A stretch of 64,000 nucleotides of DNA from Phocaeicola sartorii JCM 17136 = DSM 21941 (GTDB lineage: Bacteria > Bacteroidota > Bacteroidia > Bacteroidales > Bacteroidaceae). Each line of letters begins with the position of its first letter. Position 1 is the stretch's first letter. Below are positions 49,970 to 58,645 of this stretch, piece after piece. Below the pieces are notes generated by a model. The model saw only the letters and a list, made by a program, of their open reading frames with translations. It had not been told where the DNA came from and did no database searches. The position numbers were made by a program, and so were the translations under genes. The stretch spans positions 1-64,000 of the forward strand of contig NZ_BAKM01000022.1 of NCBI RefSeq assembly GCF_000614185.1, in the 5' to 3' direction.

Positions 49970-50936
49970 AATAAAAATAAATAATTGATGGCATCACTAT
50001 AATTAATAAGGCTCCTAAAAAGGAAATTCCACAATATTTACGCTCCGCCAGCATCTGCCTTTTATTTTTCCGAAGGTAGGTAATCACTTCATTATAATAA
50101 TTTGCATATTTTTTCCTATCGTGTTTCACTATGACCGACAATATCATAAACAAATACAATATTTTTTGACGCTTTGCCAAATAAGCCAAAGAAGAATAAT
50201 GTTTGACCACCATTTGTTCTATTTCATTTACTCTATAAAAAGTTCCCTCAAGGTATTTCAGAAATTGCTGGTCCCTAAAAGTTCTACTAGTTGAAGCATC
50301 ACGAATAGTATATAAATAAATAGGCGAATCTTGCATTACAGTAAGGGAGGAATACAAAAAAGCTTGACTATTAAATAAAAAATCCTCATCACACCTACCC
50401 ACCTCAAATCTGATATGATATTTGTCCAAAAAGGTTTTCCTATAGAGTTTAGTCCAGACATAAATATCCATACTCTCTCTTATTAAAAACTCTTTCATAG
50501 CTTCATAATTGTTCCATACATTAACAGCACCACTATGAGTATTATGAATGAATTTTCCGTTTTCATATCTTGCAACATAAGAACCTGCCGCAATATCCGC
50601 ATCTGCATCCTCTATATTACTTGCCAATATTCGAACTGTATCCGAATAATAGAAATCATCATTGTCAAGAAATCCAATATAATCCCCTTTCGCCAAATCC
50701 ATACCTGAATTTCTTGCTGACGCCTGCCCTGCATTCAATTGATGCACCACTTTGATCCTATTATCTTTTCGGGCATAAGTATCACATATTTCTCCGGATG
50801 AATCTGTAGAACCATCATCAACCAATATCAATTCCCAATTGGAATACGTCTGCGCTAATACGGAATTTATCGTATCACACAAAAACTTCTCAGCCTGATA
50901 AACAGGCATAATAATGCTAACCAATTTTTTATTCAT
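49941..50936 (-). CDS. GT2 family glycosyltransferase
   Basis: From the ATG at 50936 (MNKKLVSIIMPVYQAEKFL) 331 residues of a GT-A transferase: ILVDDGSTDSSGEICDTYA, SARNSGMDLAKGDYIGFLDN with the DND metal site, and an acceptor region to about residue 260. An upstream ATG at 50957 only adds a hydrophobic lead. Its 3' end overlaps the convergent acetyltransferase. Its 5' half is nearly identical in DNA over 59 bases to the divergent GT2 that starts at 51016 (50746-50804 against 51148-51206). The 79-base gap between them must contain both promoters. Sugar specificity unknown. Confidence 0.89.
   Translation of the reverse strand: MNKKLVSIIMPVYQAEKFLCDTINSVLAQTYSNWELILVDDGSTDSSGEICDTYARKDNRIKVVHQLNAGQASARNSGMDLAKGDYIGFLDNDDFYYSDTVRILASNIEDADADIAAGSYVARYENGKFIHNTHSGAVNVWNNYEAMKEFLIRESMDIYVWTKLYRKTFLDKYHIRFEVGRCDEDFLFNSQAFLYSSLTVMQDSPIYLYTIRDASTSRTFRDQQFLKYLEGTFYRVNEIEQMVVKHYSSLAYLAKRQKILYLFMILSVIVKHDRKKYANYYNEVITYLRKNKRQMLAERKYCGISFLGALLIIVMPSIIYFYFKRWKGYIC
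50746..50804 (-). repeat. Inverted repeat arm inside GT2 gene (pairs with 51148-51206)
   Basis: On the minus strand this 59-base stretch matches 51148-51206 with 3 mismatches, including 24 identical bases (50746-50769 against 51183-51206). It encodes DSSGEICDTYARKDNRIKVV. The arms are 343 bases apart and flank the two divergent promoters. Confidence 0.85.
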
Positions 50937-51015
50937 AGTCAATACAAAAATAAGCAATTAATTTACTTGATATTATAAAAAAAGAAAGTAATTTTGGATT
51001 CAAAGTATTCATTAT

Positions 51016-51993
51016 ATGCCAAATATAGTTTTAAGTATCATCATTCCCGTATACAATGTTGAACAATACATAAATCAATGTATAGATAGTATTCTCATCC
51101 AAACTTATCATGATTATGAAATAATCCTGATAGATGACGGCTCAACGGATTCATCCGGAAAAATATGTGATACCTATGCCCAAAAAGATAATAGGATCAA
51201 AGTGGTACATAAAATAAATGGAGGGGTCAGTTCCGCACGCAATATAGGATTACAAATGATAAAAGGCAAGTATTTGACCTTCATTGATCCTGACGATTTC
51301 ATCAACATAGACACCTATGAGGAAAACATGAACATTATGATAAACAATAGTGAAATAGATATTCTGCAATATCCTTTTTGCAAATTGCACAGCACTGAAT
51401 ATGTAGAAACTCCGACTAATAGTTGTCAATATATTAAAGGAACTGAAGCTATATTCTCCAACTGGTGGTCAGGAAGTCCCATCCATTATTCCATATGGAA
51501 TAAAATATTCAAAAAAGAAATATTCAATCATATCACCTTTTTAGAAGGACATGTTTCAGAAGACACACGGCTCCTTGTTGATTTCTGTAAAAAAGCAAAA
51601 ACAGTTTACCTTTCAGACAAGGGACTATACTATTATCGCATAAGAGAATCTTCACTCACGTCTAATTATACATTTGACAAACATCTGGATTTATTCTATG
51701 CCCACCTTTCCATATATACAGAACTTATAAAATTTCCTATATTAACTTCCCAACAAGTACCAGCATTCGAAAGAATGTTCCGAAGATTAGTTCAAGCCAA
51801 ACAAAGCAATATTACAGCCGACTTAGCTAAAGAATCAAAACAGATAAACAACCTATTTCCAGCTTGGAAAGATATTTTTAGAGCCCAGGGAAGTAGTAAG
51901 CTTTGGCTTTCTACCGCTAAAATCTTAGGTACAAAGATCTTTATCGAACTCTATCCTCACTATTCAAAGTTTAAAATAAGTAAATCAGTTTAA
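51016..51993 (+). CDS. GT2 family glycosyltransferase
   Basis: A 325-residue GT-A transferase: VLSIIIPVYNVEQYINQCI, ILIDDGSTDSSGKICDTYA, SARNIGLQMIKGKYLTFIDP with a DPDD metal site, then an acceptor region ending near 270. It is divergent from the GT2 at 49941-50936 and shares the 59-base repeat with it. Its last 23 bases overlap the convergent GT2 at 51971. It is alone on the plus strand inside a block of minus-strand glycan genes, AT-rich like them. Confidence 0.89.
   Translation: MPNIVLSIIIPVYNVEQYINQCIDSILIQTYHDYEIILIDDGSTDSSGKICDTYAQKDNRIKVVHKINGGVSSARNIGLQMIKGKYLTFIDPDDFINIDTYEENMNIMINNSEIDILQYPFCKLHSTEYVETPTNSCQYIKGTEAIFSNWWSGSPIHYSIWNKIFKKEIFNHITFLEGHVSEDTRLLVDFCKKAKTVYLSDKGLYYYRIRESSLTSNYTFDKHLDLFYAHLSIYTELIKFPILTSQQVPAFERMFRRLVQAKQSNITADLAKESKQINNLFPAWKDIFRAQGSSKLWLSTAKILGTKIFIELYPHYSKFKISKSV
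51148..51206 (+). repeat. Inverted repeat arm inside GT2 gene (pairs with 50746-50804)
   Basis: Second arm of the 59-base inverted repeat. It encodes DSSGKICDTYAQKDNRIKVV. Most synonymous positions are also identical, pointing to recent copying or gene conversion rather than protein-level conservation. Confidence 0.85.
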
Positions 51994-52930
51994 TCAATAT
52001 AGTCATTTTATGCTCTGCAAGCCAAAATAATAAAATTTCTCTTTTTCCATAAGCAAAGTTTCTCCATGTTTTATTAGCTTCAGGATACAACGTATAATAT
52101 TTATCAATATCGAAATATTCCTTATTGATCAAATAAGTTTGTTTACACATTATAATCCTTGCATATAAAGCTTTTTTATAAGTCTGCCAAATATCATTGA
52201 GTTCCAAAAAAGTTTTTACCGCACCTATAGCTTTTATTCTATCCACCAAAAACAATTCATAATTCTTAGTATAGCTATAAGAATTTCCTATTACAGTATA
52301 ATAATACAATACATTCGAGATATCTACGGTTAAATTAGAATAATAAAATAACTTGATGCTCATTATATAGTCTTCACAAGCATTAATTCCGTCTTCAAAT
52401 TGTAATGAGTTCCTATCATAAAGGTTCCTCTTCACAAATAATTTCCACATAGCATCCACTCCCGAAAGACTACTTATTGCCTTTTCCAATAATTGCTGTT
52501 TATTTTGCATAGGCTCGTGAGTGACAACCTCATAATTCCCGTTCTCATTATTCACATAATAATTATAGCGTATAATCTCAGCTCCAGTTTCACATGCTTT
52601 ATTATAAAGTATTTCTATCGCATTCAGTTCCACATAATCATCACTATCTATAAATATGCAATATTCTCCTTTGGCTTCCTTTAACAGTTCATTTCTCGTT
52701 TGAGCAATTCCTACATTTTTAGAATGCGATATAACCTTTACAAATTTTAGTTTATTAGGATATAGCTGCATAACCCTTTCCAAAACGATCATACTTCTAT
52801 CTGGCGAACAATCGTTTATAAATACATATTCTATATTTTCATAAGTCTGCCCAAAGACAGAATGCAAACACCTCTCAATATAATCTTCAACTCTATATAT
52901 TGGTATTAATATGGATATTAATGCACTCAT
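51971..52930 (-). CDS. GT2 family glycosyltransferase
   Basis: A 319-residue GT-A transferase starting MSALISILIPIYRVEDYIE, with YVFINDCSPDRSMIVLE and KGEYCIFIDSDDYVE (DSDD metal site) near residue 92. The acceptor region contains several aromatic residues. It begins 3 bases after the stop of the hypothetical gene at 52934, so it belongs to the minus-strand operon with the Wzm/Wzt exporter. It overlaps the convergent GT2 by 23 bases. Specificity unknown. Confidence 0.9.
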   Translation of the reverse strand: MSALISILIPIYRVEDYIERCLHSVFGQTYENIEYVFINDCSPDRSMIVLERVMQLYPNKLKFVKVISHSKNVGIAQTRNELLKEAKGEYCIFIDSDDYVELNAIEILYNKACETGAEIIRYNYYVNNENGNYEVVTHEPMQNKQQLLEKAISSLSGVDAMWKLFVKRNLYDRNSLQFEDGINACEDYIMSIKLFYYSNLTVDISNVLYYYTVIGNSYSYTKNYELFLVDRIKAIGAVKTFLELNDIWQTYKKALYARIIMCKQTYLINKEYFDIDKYYTLYPEANKTWRNFAYGKREILLFWLAEHKMTILIKLIYLF

Positions 52931-52933
52931 TTT

Positions 52934-53758
52934 CTAATAATTAATTGACATACTAAAACACAAAATATTATTATAGTCCAATAAATCTTCACTAAAAATT
53001 GATTTACGAAAGGTCTTTTTTTTCAAAGCATATTTTTTATTAAAATACAAATTATCCGCCAAGACCCATCTCACACATTGTAATCGTTCATATACTGATA
53101 GATTTGATTGATAAGCTTGTGTATTTGTTCCTGAAATTCCTCGAATTAGCGGAATATCAAAAAGAGGGAACAAATCATATTCATTCTGTTCTTTTACTGC
53201 TTTTCCTAACATGTGTTCAAAATAAATGTAATCACGGTCATCCACATATTCTTTCAATGGAATAAAATATTTCTTCAAAAATAAAACCGGGGCTATAAAA
53301 ATTTGACTATGAACAAAGGTACCATCTTTATTTATTCGCAATTGAATGCAATTATCTCCGAACATCTTCCTGACAGCTATCAGCATCCTTATATTCAGCA
53401 CCTTTAGTCGTCCTGTTATTTTTATAACATGAGTTCCATCCTGCAACAGTTTAGAATGTAAAAAGGCATATTCCAAAATTTCTATCTCCCCTACCCCTTT
53501 GCCTCTCCTTTTATCATAATGATTCCCGTCAAACGTCAGATACTCCAATCTGCCGGATGCAATATAAGAACTGAATTCACCACTCATATCACACAACGTA
53601 TTTTCACAAAATACAATTGGCAGTTTCGTTTTTTGTAAATAGAAACAAAGTGCTTTTTTATACTCTTCCATTCTCTGTCGGCAATCAGTGTGCAATGTAT
53701 TAGCCATTCCGCCAGGATTAACACAAGCTGTAAGAAAAATAACACATTTATGCTTCAT
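52934..53758 (-). CDS. Protein of unknown function in the O-polysaccharide export operon, possible glycosyltransferase
   Basis: A 274-residue soluble protein that I cannot place in a named family. It starts CVIFLTACVNPGGMANTLH, followed by KKALCFYLQKTKLPIVFCEN, GRLEYLTFDGNHYDKRRGKG and HVIKITGRLKVLN. The charged KxTGRLK stretch and the early beta-strand/loop pattern recall GT-A-like enzymes, but no DxD is clear (VDDRDYIYFEH near residue 165 is a candidate). It overlaps the wzt gene by 11 bases and is followed by a GT2 after 3 bases. That context suggests sugar transfer or modification of the exported glycan. Confidence 0.65.
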   Translation of the reverse strand: MKHKCVIFLTACVNPGGMANTLHTDCRQRMEEYKKALCFYLQKTKLPIVFCENTLCDMSGEFSSYIASGRLEYLTFDGNHYDKRRGKGVGEIEILEYAFLHSKLLQDGTHVIKITGRLKVLNIRMLIAVRKMFGDNCIQLRINKDGTFVHSQIFIAPVLFLKKYFIPLKEYVDDRDYIYFEHMLGKAVKEQNEYDLFPLFDIPLIRGISGTNTQAYQSNLSVYERLQCVRWVLADNLYFNKKYALKKKTFRKSIFSEDLLDYNNILCFSMSINY

Positions 53759-55043
53759 GGTCTAAAGACTCTATCATTTGAAACCCCACCATCCAATTCT
53801 CTCTGAACAAAGAACTTTTAATACTTATTTGCTCACAAAAACGATTGCCAAAACCATTTGTCCCCCTTTGAACGATAGTGAAAGACAAACTTGACTTTTC
53901 CGTAGTATAACATTTTATATTACGCTCCGCCACATCAAATATAACATGATAGTTACCATCTGACAACGTATAAGGAGGTATTTTAAATATAAAACAATAA
54001 ATTCCGGGACCCAATGTGGTCAAATCATTATTATCATTATAATCAGCCCGAGCCAAAGGATGTCCCCAACTACTATATAAATTAAAGCCAATTACTAACG
54101 ATGGCACTTTTTTAGCCACTTTCACCTTGAAAGCTATAATAATTTCAGAGTTATTATAATATATATCCCCATCACTTGATTTTACGGAAGCATACAATAA
54201 CTGCAATATTTCAGGAGCACCTTCACCTTCCACAAATTCATTTTGTAATGCAATTCCACTTTGATAAACATTTACTGTCTCACATATATTTCCAGAAAAA
54301 GATATGCAACCATTATCCAGCAATATGCCTTTTGTACATAATTGCTGCATACTTCCCATATTATGACTCACAAACAGTACTGTCCGTCCCTCTCCTTTCG
54401 CCACGTCCTGCATCTTGCCTATGGCCTTCTTTTGGAACTCCGCATCCCCCACCGCTAACACCTCGTCCACCACCAAGATTTCCGGTTCCAAATGGGCAGC
54501 GATAGCAAAACCCAACCGCACGGTCATACCCGAAGAATAACGTTTTACGGGAGTATCGATATATTTCTCCACACCAGCGAAGGCCACAATCTCATCCAGC
54601 TTGCGGGTAATCTCCGCTTTGGTCATCCCCATGATGGAACCATTCATATAAATATTCTCCCGTCCCGTCATTTCAGGATGAAAGCCTGTACCCACTTCCA
54701 GCAAAGAGGCAATGCGCCCCCGTGCACGAATACAACCGGTAGTAGGAGAAGTCACCCGCGAAAGGATTTTCAACAAAGTGGACTTTCCCGCACCGTTCTT
54801 ACCGATAATACCCAGCACTTCACCTTCCTCCACATGGAAATTAATATCTTTCAACGCCCATACCAAATTCCCCATCGCTTTCTTGGAACGGTCATTCTCT
54901 TCCCCGATTCTGAGATACGGGTCTTCCTTCCCACGAATCCGCGCCCACCAACGATTCAAATCGCGGCTCAGCGTTCCGGTGCCGATGCTTCCCAATGCAT
55001 ACTGCTTGCTGATATTCTGAAACTCTATCGCTATTTTTCCCAT
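53748..55043 (-). CDS. wzt: Polysaccharide ABC exporter ATP-binding protein (Wzt-like)
   Basis: A 431-residue ABC ATPase: Walker A IIGKNGAGKSTLLKIL near residue 85, VGTGFHPEMTGRENIY, signature RYSSGMTVRLGFA near 168, Walker B PEILVVDEVLAVGD near 190 and switch histidine in LFVSHNMGSM. The first 60 residues and a C-terminal domain of about 170 residues (from about 265) are extra. In Wzt proteins the C-terminal domain binds the capped end of the O-polysaccharide, giving export specificity. With the wzm gene 13 bases upstream it exports a finished glycan across the inner membrane. Confidence 0.93.
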   Translation of the reverse strand: MGKIAIEFQNISKQYALGSIGTGTLSRDLNRWWARIRGKEDPYLRIGEENDRSKKAMGNLVWALKDINFHVEEGEVLGIIGKNGAGKSTLLKILSRVTSPTTGCIRARGRIASLLEVGTGFHPEMTGRENIYMNGSIMGMTKAEITRKLDEIVAFAGVEKYIDTPVKRYSSGMTVRLGFAIAAHLEPEILVVDEVLAVGDAEFQKKAIGKMQDVAKGEGRTVLFVSHNMGSMQQLCTKGILLDNGCISFSGNICETVNVYQSGIALQNEFVEGEGAPEILQLLYASVKSSDGDIYYNNSEIIIAFKVKVAKKVPSLVIGFNLYSSWGHPLARADYNDNNDLTTLGPGIYCFIFKIPPYTLSDGNYHVIFDVAERNIKCYTTEKSSLSFTIVQRGTNGFGNRFCEQISIKSSLFRENWMVGFQMIESLDHEA

Positions 55044-55056
55044 CCTGTCCCTCCTT

Positions 55057-55920
55057 TTAAATCACATCCATGAAACTACGTTGCACTCTGTTAAAAGTCA
55101 TCATCCCCCAAAGCATCACCACCACTGTAAACACCAACGTGTAGCCTAAGTGGAACCAACTGAAAGTCCCTACTCCCAAGAATCCGAATTTAAATGTTTC
55201 GATAATGGAAGTCAGCGGATTCGCCACAATGAGCCACATATACTGCTCATGACTCTGCCTCATCACAGACAAAGGGTAAATAACCGGAGTGGCATACATC
55301 CACAACTGTACCCCGAAAGTAATCAAGAAACGCAAGTCGCGGTATTTGGTCGTCAAGGAGGATATCAATAATCCGAAACCCAAGCCAAGACCTGCCAACA
55401 TAAGCAGTAACAAGGGAGCCAACCAAGCATATCCGTTGACCATCAACGAATATCCGTTGCCCAAATAGTAAATGTAAATTATAACAAACAGCCCGAACTG
55501 AATGCCCATCTTTATCATACAAGATATAACAATGGACAAGGGTACTACCAGACGAGGGAAATATACTTTTCCAAATACATTCTGATTGGCATTGAACGTA
55601 TCCGAACAGCGGCTTAAACATTCCGAAAAATAATTCCAGCAGAGCAAGCCCGCCATATAAAACAGCGGTTGGGGAAGTCCGTCAGTAGAAATACCGGCAA
55701 TACCGCCAAAAACAAACATGAACATGACAGTAGTAAGCAATGGCTGGATCACAAACCACAACGGGCCTAAAACAGTCTGTTTATAAAAAGTAACGATATC
55801 CCGTCTGATATACATTACCAGCAAATCCCGATACCGCCACACCTCCTCCAGATCCAACCGGAACAAACCAGACCGAGGCTCGATCACAATATCCCATTTT
55901 TTCTGTTCATCTTGTACCAT
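55057..55920 (-). CDS. wzm: Polysaccharide ABC exporter permease (Wzm-like)
   Basis: A 287-residue ABC-2 permease: DLLVMYIRRDIVTFYKQTVL, GPLWFVIQPLLTTVMFMFVF and about six membrane helices, with SSLTTKYRDLRFLI in the loop and the typical C-terminal NRVQRSFMDVI. It pairs with the Wzt protein downstream. Its first 14 bases overlap the end of the GT4 gene upstream, so all are in one operon. The N-terminal 20 residues (MVQDEQKKWDIVIEPRSG) are as in other Bacteroides Wzm proteins. Confidence 0.93.
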   Translation of the reverse strand: MVQDEQKKWDIVIEPRSGLFRLDLEEVWRYRDLLVMYIRRDIVTFYKQTVLGPLWFVIQPLLTTVMFMFVFGGIAGISTDGLPQPLFYMAGLLCWNYFSECLSRCSDTFNANQNVFGKVYFPRLVVPLSIVISCMIKMGIQFGLFVIIYIYYLGNGYSLMVNGYAWLAPLLLLMLAGLGLGFGLLISSLTTKYRDLRFLITFGVQLWMYATPVIYPLSVMRQSHEQYMWLIVANPLTSIIETFKFGFLGVGTFSWFHLGYTLVFTVVVMLWGMMTFNRVQRSFMDVI

Positions 55921-57088
55921 ACACTACCTTTTTTAGCAAGTTATTCCAACTGTCACATACTTTCTCTATATGAAATGTATCAGCATATTCCACCGCTTTA
56001 TTTCCCATCCATTCCCAGTCCGCCCGCTCAGCCATATACGACATACATCCAGCCAACTGAGTTATATTTTCTTTCTCAAAAAGAACGGCCATGCCTTTGT
56101 CTTTCAGCAACTCGCGCGTTATCGGCAAATCAGATGCGATAACAGGCAGTCCATGCGCCATAGCCTCTATCATCACCAGCCCGAATCCCTCCCAACGGGA
56201 ACTCAACACATACATACTGGAATGCGCATAATACTCCTGCACCTCTTTCGTGAAAGGATGTAACTTTATACTCTTTTCCAGTTCATATTCATTGATCAAT
56301 GAACGGTAAAGCACTTCCTCAGGACCCTCCCCCACGATTTCCAGCGTCCAGTCCGGATGAGTTTTCACAAAAACGGAAAAAGCCTTTATTAAAATATCAA
56401 ATCCTTTATGTCCGAATGAAAAACGACCGACCGCCAATATCTTTCTATATCCCTTATCCCCCCGCCCTTTGGGCAGCACAGTCAGAGGGTTGTATATCAC
56501 CTCGCAGTCCAAGTTCATTTTCCGAAGGAAACAACCGGCATCCGCATGACTTAAAACCACCCTCTCGTCCAATTTTCTCATCTGAACTTGAAAAAAGCAA
56601 TCCAATCCCGGCAAATAGGGAGTTTCCTTCTCAAAGAATGCTTCATAAGAATTGTGCAGCCAGCCAACAGTTTTTGTTTGGATCCGGCTCTTTACAGCAG
56701 AAAGATGTAGAGCCATAAAGGCATGTACCCCGATGACCACATCACATTGCCGGGCATTTATTTTCCTTGCCAATGTCCGTTTATAAGAAGGAGGAAAAAA
56801 ACTGGCAGCATACCATGCTGAAGTCTGCCGGGTATGAGGCAGTCCATGTTTATATAAGAAACTATAGCCTTTACATAACAAACGTTCAATAAAAGAAGAA
56901 GCGGAATAAGAGAAATAATCAAACAGCACGGTACTTTCGGCATATCCGTACATCGACAAGTCCGTACAAGTATCCGTAGTCAGTATCGTGACTTCATGTT
57001 TCCCAGACAAGGCCTTGGCTATTTCAGCCAACACACGCTGTACTCCACCGAAACTGAAGACAGTATCACAATAAAATAATATTCTCAT
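55907..57088 (-). CDS. GT4 (group 1) glycosyltransferase
   Basis: A 393-residue GT-B transferase: N-terminal glycine loop FSFGGVQRVLAEIAKALSG, GWLHNSYEAFF near residue 145, ILAVGRFSFGHKGFDILIK near 215, and the donor segment SSRWEGFGLVMIEAMAHGLP near 300 with E-x7-E. It is the first gene of the minus-strand operon GT4-wzm-wzt-unknown-GT2, with the 22-bp repeat array about 110 bases upstream. It probably adds one sugar to the polymer exported by Wzm/Wzt. Confidence 0.92.
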   Translation of the reverse strand: MRILFYCDTVFSFGGVQRVLAEIAKALSGKHEVTILTTDTCTDLSMYGYAESTVLFDYFSYSASSFIERLLCKGYSFLYKHGLPHTRQTSAWYAASFFPPSYKRTLARKINARQCDVVIGVHAFMALHLSAVKSRIQTKTVGWLHNSYEAFFEKETPYLPGLDCFFQVQMRKLDERVVLSHADAGCFLRKMNLDCEVIYNPLTVLPKGRGDKGYRKILAVGRFSFGHKGFDILIKAFSVFVKTHPDWTLEIVGEGPEEVLYRSLINEYELEKSIKLHPFTKEVQEYYAHSSMYVLSSRWEGFGLVMIEAMAHGLPVIASDLPITRELLKDKGMAVLFEKENITQLAGCMSYMAERADWEWMGNKAVEYADTFHIEKVCDSWNNLLKKVVYGTR

Positions 57089-57200
57089 GGAATTTAGATT
57101 ACACTCTTTCTTCGCAAAGATACAATAAAGAAACGAAAATAAATGCGGAATGAGGAAAGATTATTATATCATATAAAACAAGAAAATACACACTTCCACC

Positions 57201-57288
57201 CACGTACGTCCGCATAGAGCTACACGAACGTATGCATAGCCCTACACATACGTATGTATAATCCGATGCGAACGTACGTGTAAATTCT
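57201..57288. repeat. Array of four degenerate 22-bp tandem repeats
   Basis: Four back-to-back 22-base units at 57201, 57223, 57245 and 57267 share a core like CACGAACGTATGCATA; the first 15 positions are best kept. The tetranucleotide-palindromic ACGTACGT/ACGTATG core repeats every 22 bases, about two helical turns. The array is the only clear feature of the 318-base gap between two minus-strand glycosyltransferase genes (57089-57406). No spacers differ between units, so it is not a CRISPR array. Confidence 0.8.
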
Positions 57289-57406
57289 GCACATTCCAAA
57301 GAGTGCAAAACGTCTTAAAAAGACGATTTGGTCTTTACCGCTATCGAAAATTCAGTCGATAAAAAGACTGCAAACCCTGAGACTGATCTTCATCACACAA
57401 GAAGGC

Positions 57407-58432
57407 TCAACGATATAGCCTTCCCCATATCTTATAATACCATTTTATCAGATGGGCGTATTTATACAATATATGATGTCTGTATATCCCCCAATTCAAA
57501 AGCAGACAAAAGGGATAGAACAAGTTCAATTCGTACAAAACCTCCATAGGCCGGAACTCCCTGAAATGCCTCTTTATCAGATTTCTTTTAAACTTATCTA
57601 TCGCATCATAACTTTCCCTTGTAACCCCTATTGTAGCAGCATTGTACACCACCGGCATCAGCTTGTTCAAAATGAAACAGATATTTTCGGCATACAACTC
57701 TTGCTCCATGTGCTCATAAAAAACGGTTAAGATAAAGATAAAATCCTTGGCCGGCCTGTCAAAGTCCGTTTTTGCCTTGTTCATGGTCGAGAAAGGATTT
57801 GAACGCCTGTAGAAATAAGTAAAAGAATTGACAGAAGCAAACGTCTCCACCTTCTTATACAAAAAATAACACCACAAAAAGTCTTCAAACAAAATGCCCG
57901 TCCTGAAATAAATGGCATTCTCTGTCAGCACCGCCTTTCTGATCAGCCGGTTGACCGGAGTGGATGTTATTTTCGAATCCAGAAACAGTTTGTTGATACG
58001 TATCCTTCCCTCCGTATATCTTTGCAAACCACTGTTCTTGTTTTCCATCCCTTCTGAATAAGAATCCCCCTGCACCAAATCAATCCCCGGATATTTTTTT
58101 GTCTCCTCCCATAATTTCTCCAAGCAATTCTCATAAAGCATATCATCCGAATCTATAAACAAAAGATAACTGCCTTGAGAAAGTTCTATCCCCTTGTTTC
58201 TTGCCGCAGAAACCCCTTCATTCCGCTCTTTTCTCACAATTCTAAAGCTGATGTTCCCTTTATATCCAGCCAGTTTCTCCTCGATCAGGCGCATACTGTT
58301 ATCCGGAGAGCAATCATCAATGATGATGCACTCAAAACAATCAAAAGTTTGATTGATTATGGAATCAAGACATTCTAACACATATTTCTCCACCTTGTAA
58401 ACCGGCATCACCACCGTTATCTCTTTCTTCAT
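57407..58432 (-). CDS. GT2 family glycosyltransferase
   Basis: From the ATG at 58432 (MKKEITVVMPVYKVEKYVL) 341 residues: IIIDDCSPDNSMRLIEE, GVSAARNKGIELSQGSYLLF and FIDSDDMLYENCL (DSDD metal site), then an acceptor region. An upstream in-frame ATG at 58468 adds a lead not typical for the family. It stands alone between the repeat array and the divergent GT4 block. Upstream, 58469-58645 (177 bases) should hold promoters for both directions, but I could not identify clean boxes. Confidence 0.9.
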   Translation of the reverse strand: MKKEITVVMPVYKVEKYVLECLDSIINQTFDCFECIIIDDCSPDNSMRLIEEKLAGYKGNISFRIVRKERNEGVSAARNKGIELSQGSYLLFIDSDDMLYENCLEKLWEETKKYPGIDLVQGDSYSEGMENKNSGLQRYTEGRIRINKLFLDSKITSTPVNRLIRKAVLTENAIYFRTGILFEDFLWCYFLYKKVETFASVNSFTYFYRRSNPFSTMNKAKTDFDRPAKDFIFILTVFYEHMEQELYAENICFILNKLMPVVYNAATIGVTRESYDAIDKFKRNLIKRHFREFRPMEVLYELNLFYPFCLLLNWGIYRHHILYKYAHLIKWYYKIWGRLYR

Positions 58433-58645
58433 ACTGATCATTGTAAGATGCAATATTCGCAAAAACAAATGACACTCACAACATTCCGAAGACTTTAATT
58501 ACGAAATAGCCCCATTTTCACCCCTTGTTTACTCCGGACACAGCGGGTATTCCATAAAAAAACGGATACAAACAGGAATTTGAACCACTTCTTATTGGAT
58601 ATATAAAAAGAATACACTATTTTTACGGAAAAACAAAGCGGGGAA

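Noticed and set aside
57201-57288. CRISPR array
   Set aside because: Units are directly adjacent 22-mers with no unique spacers and no cas genes nearby.
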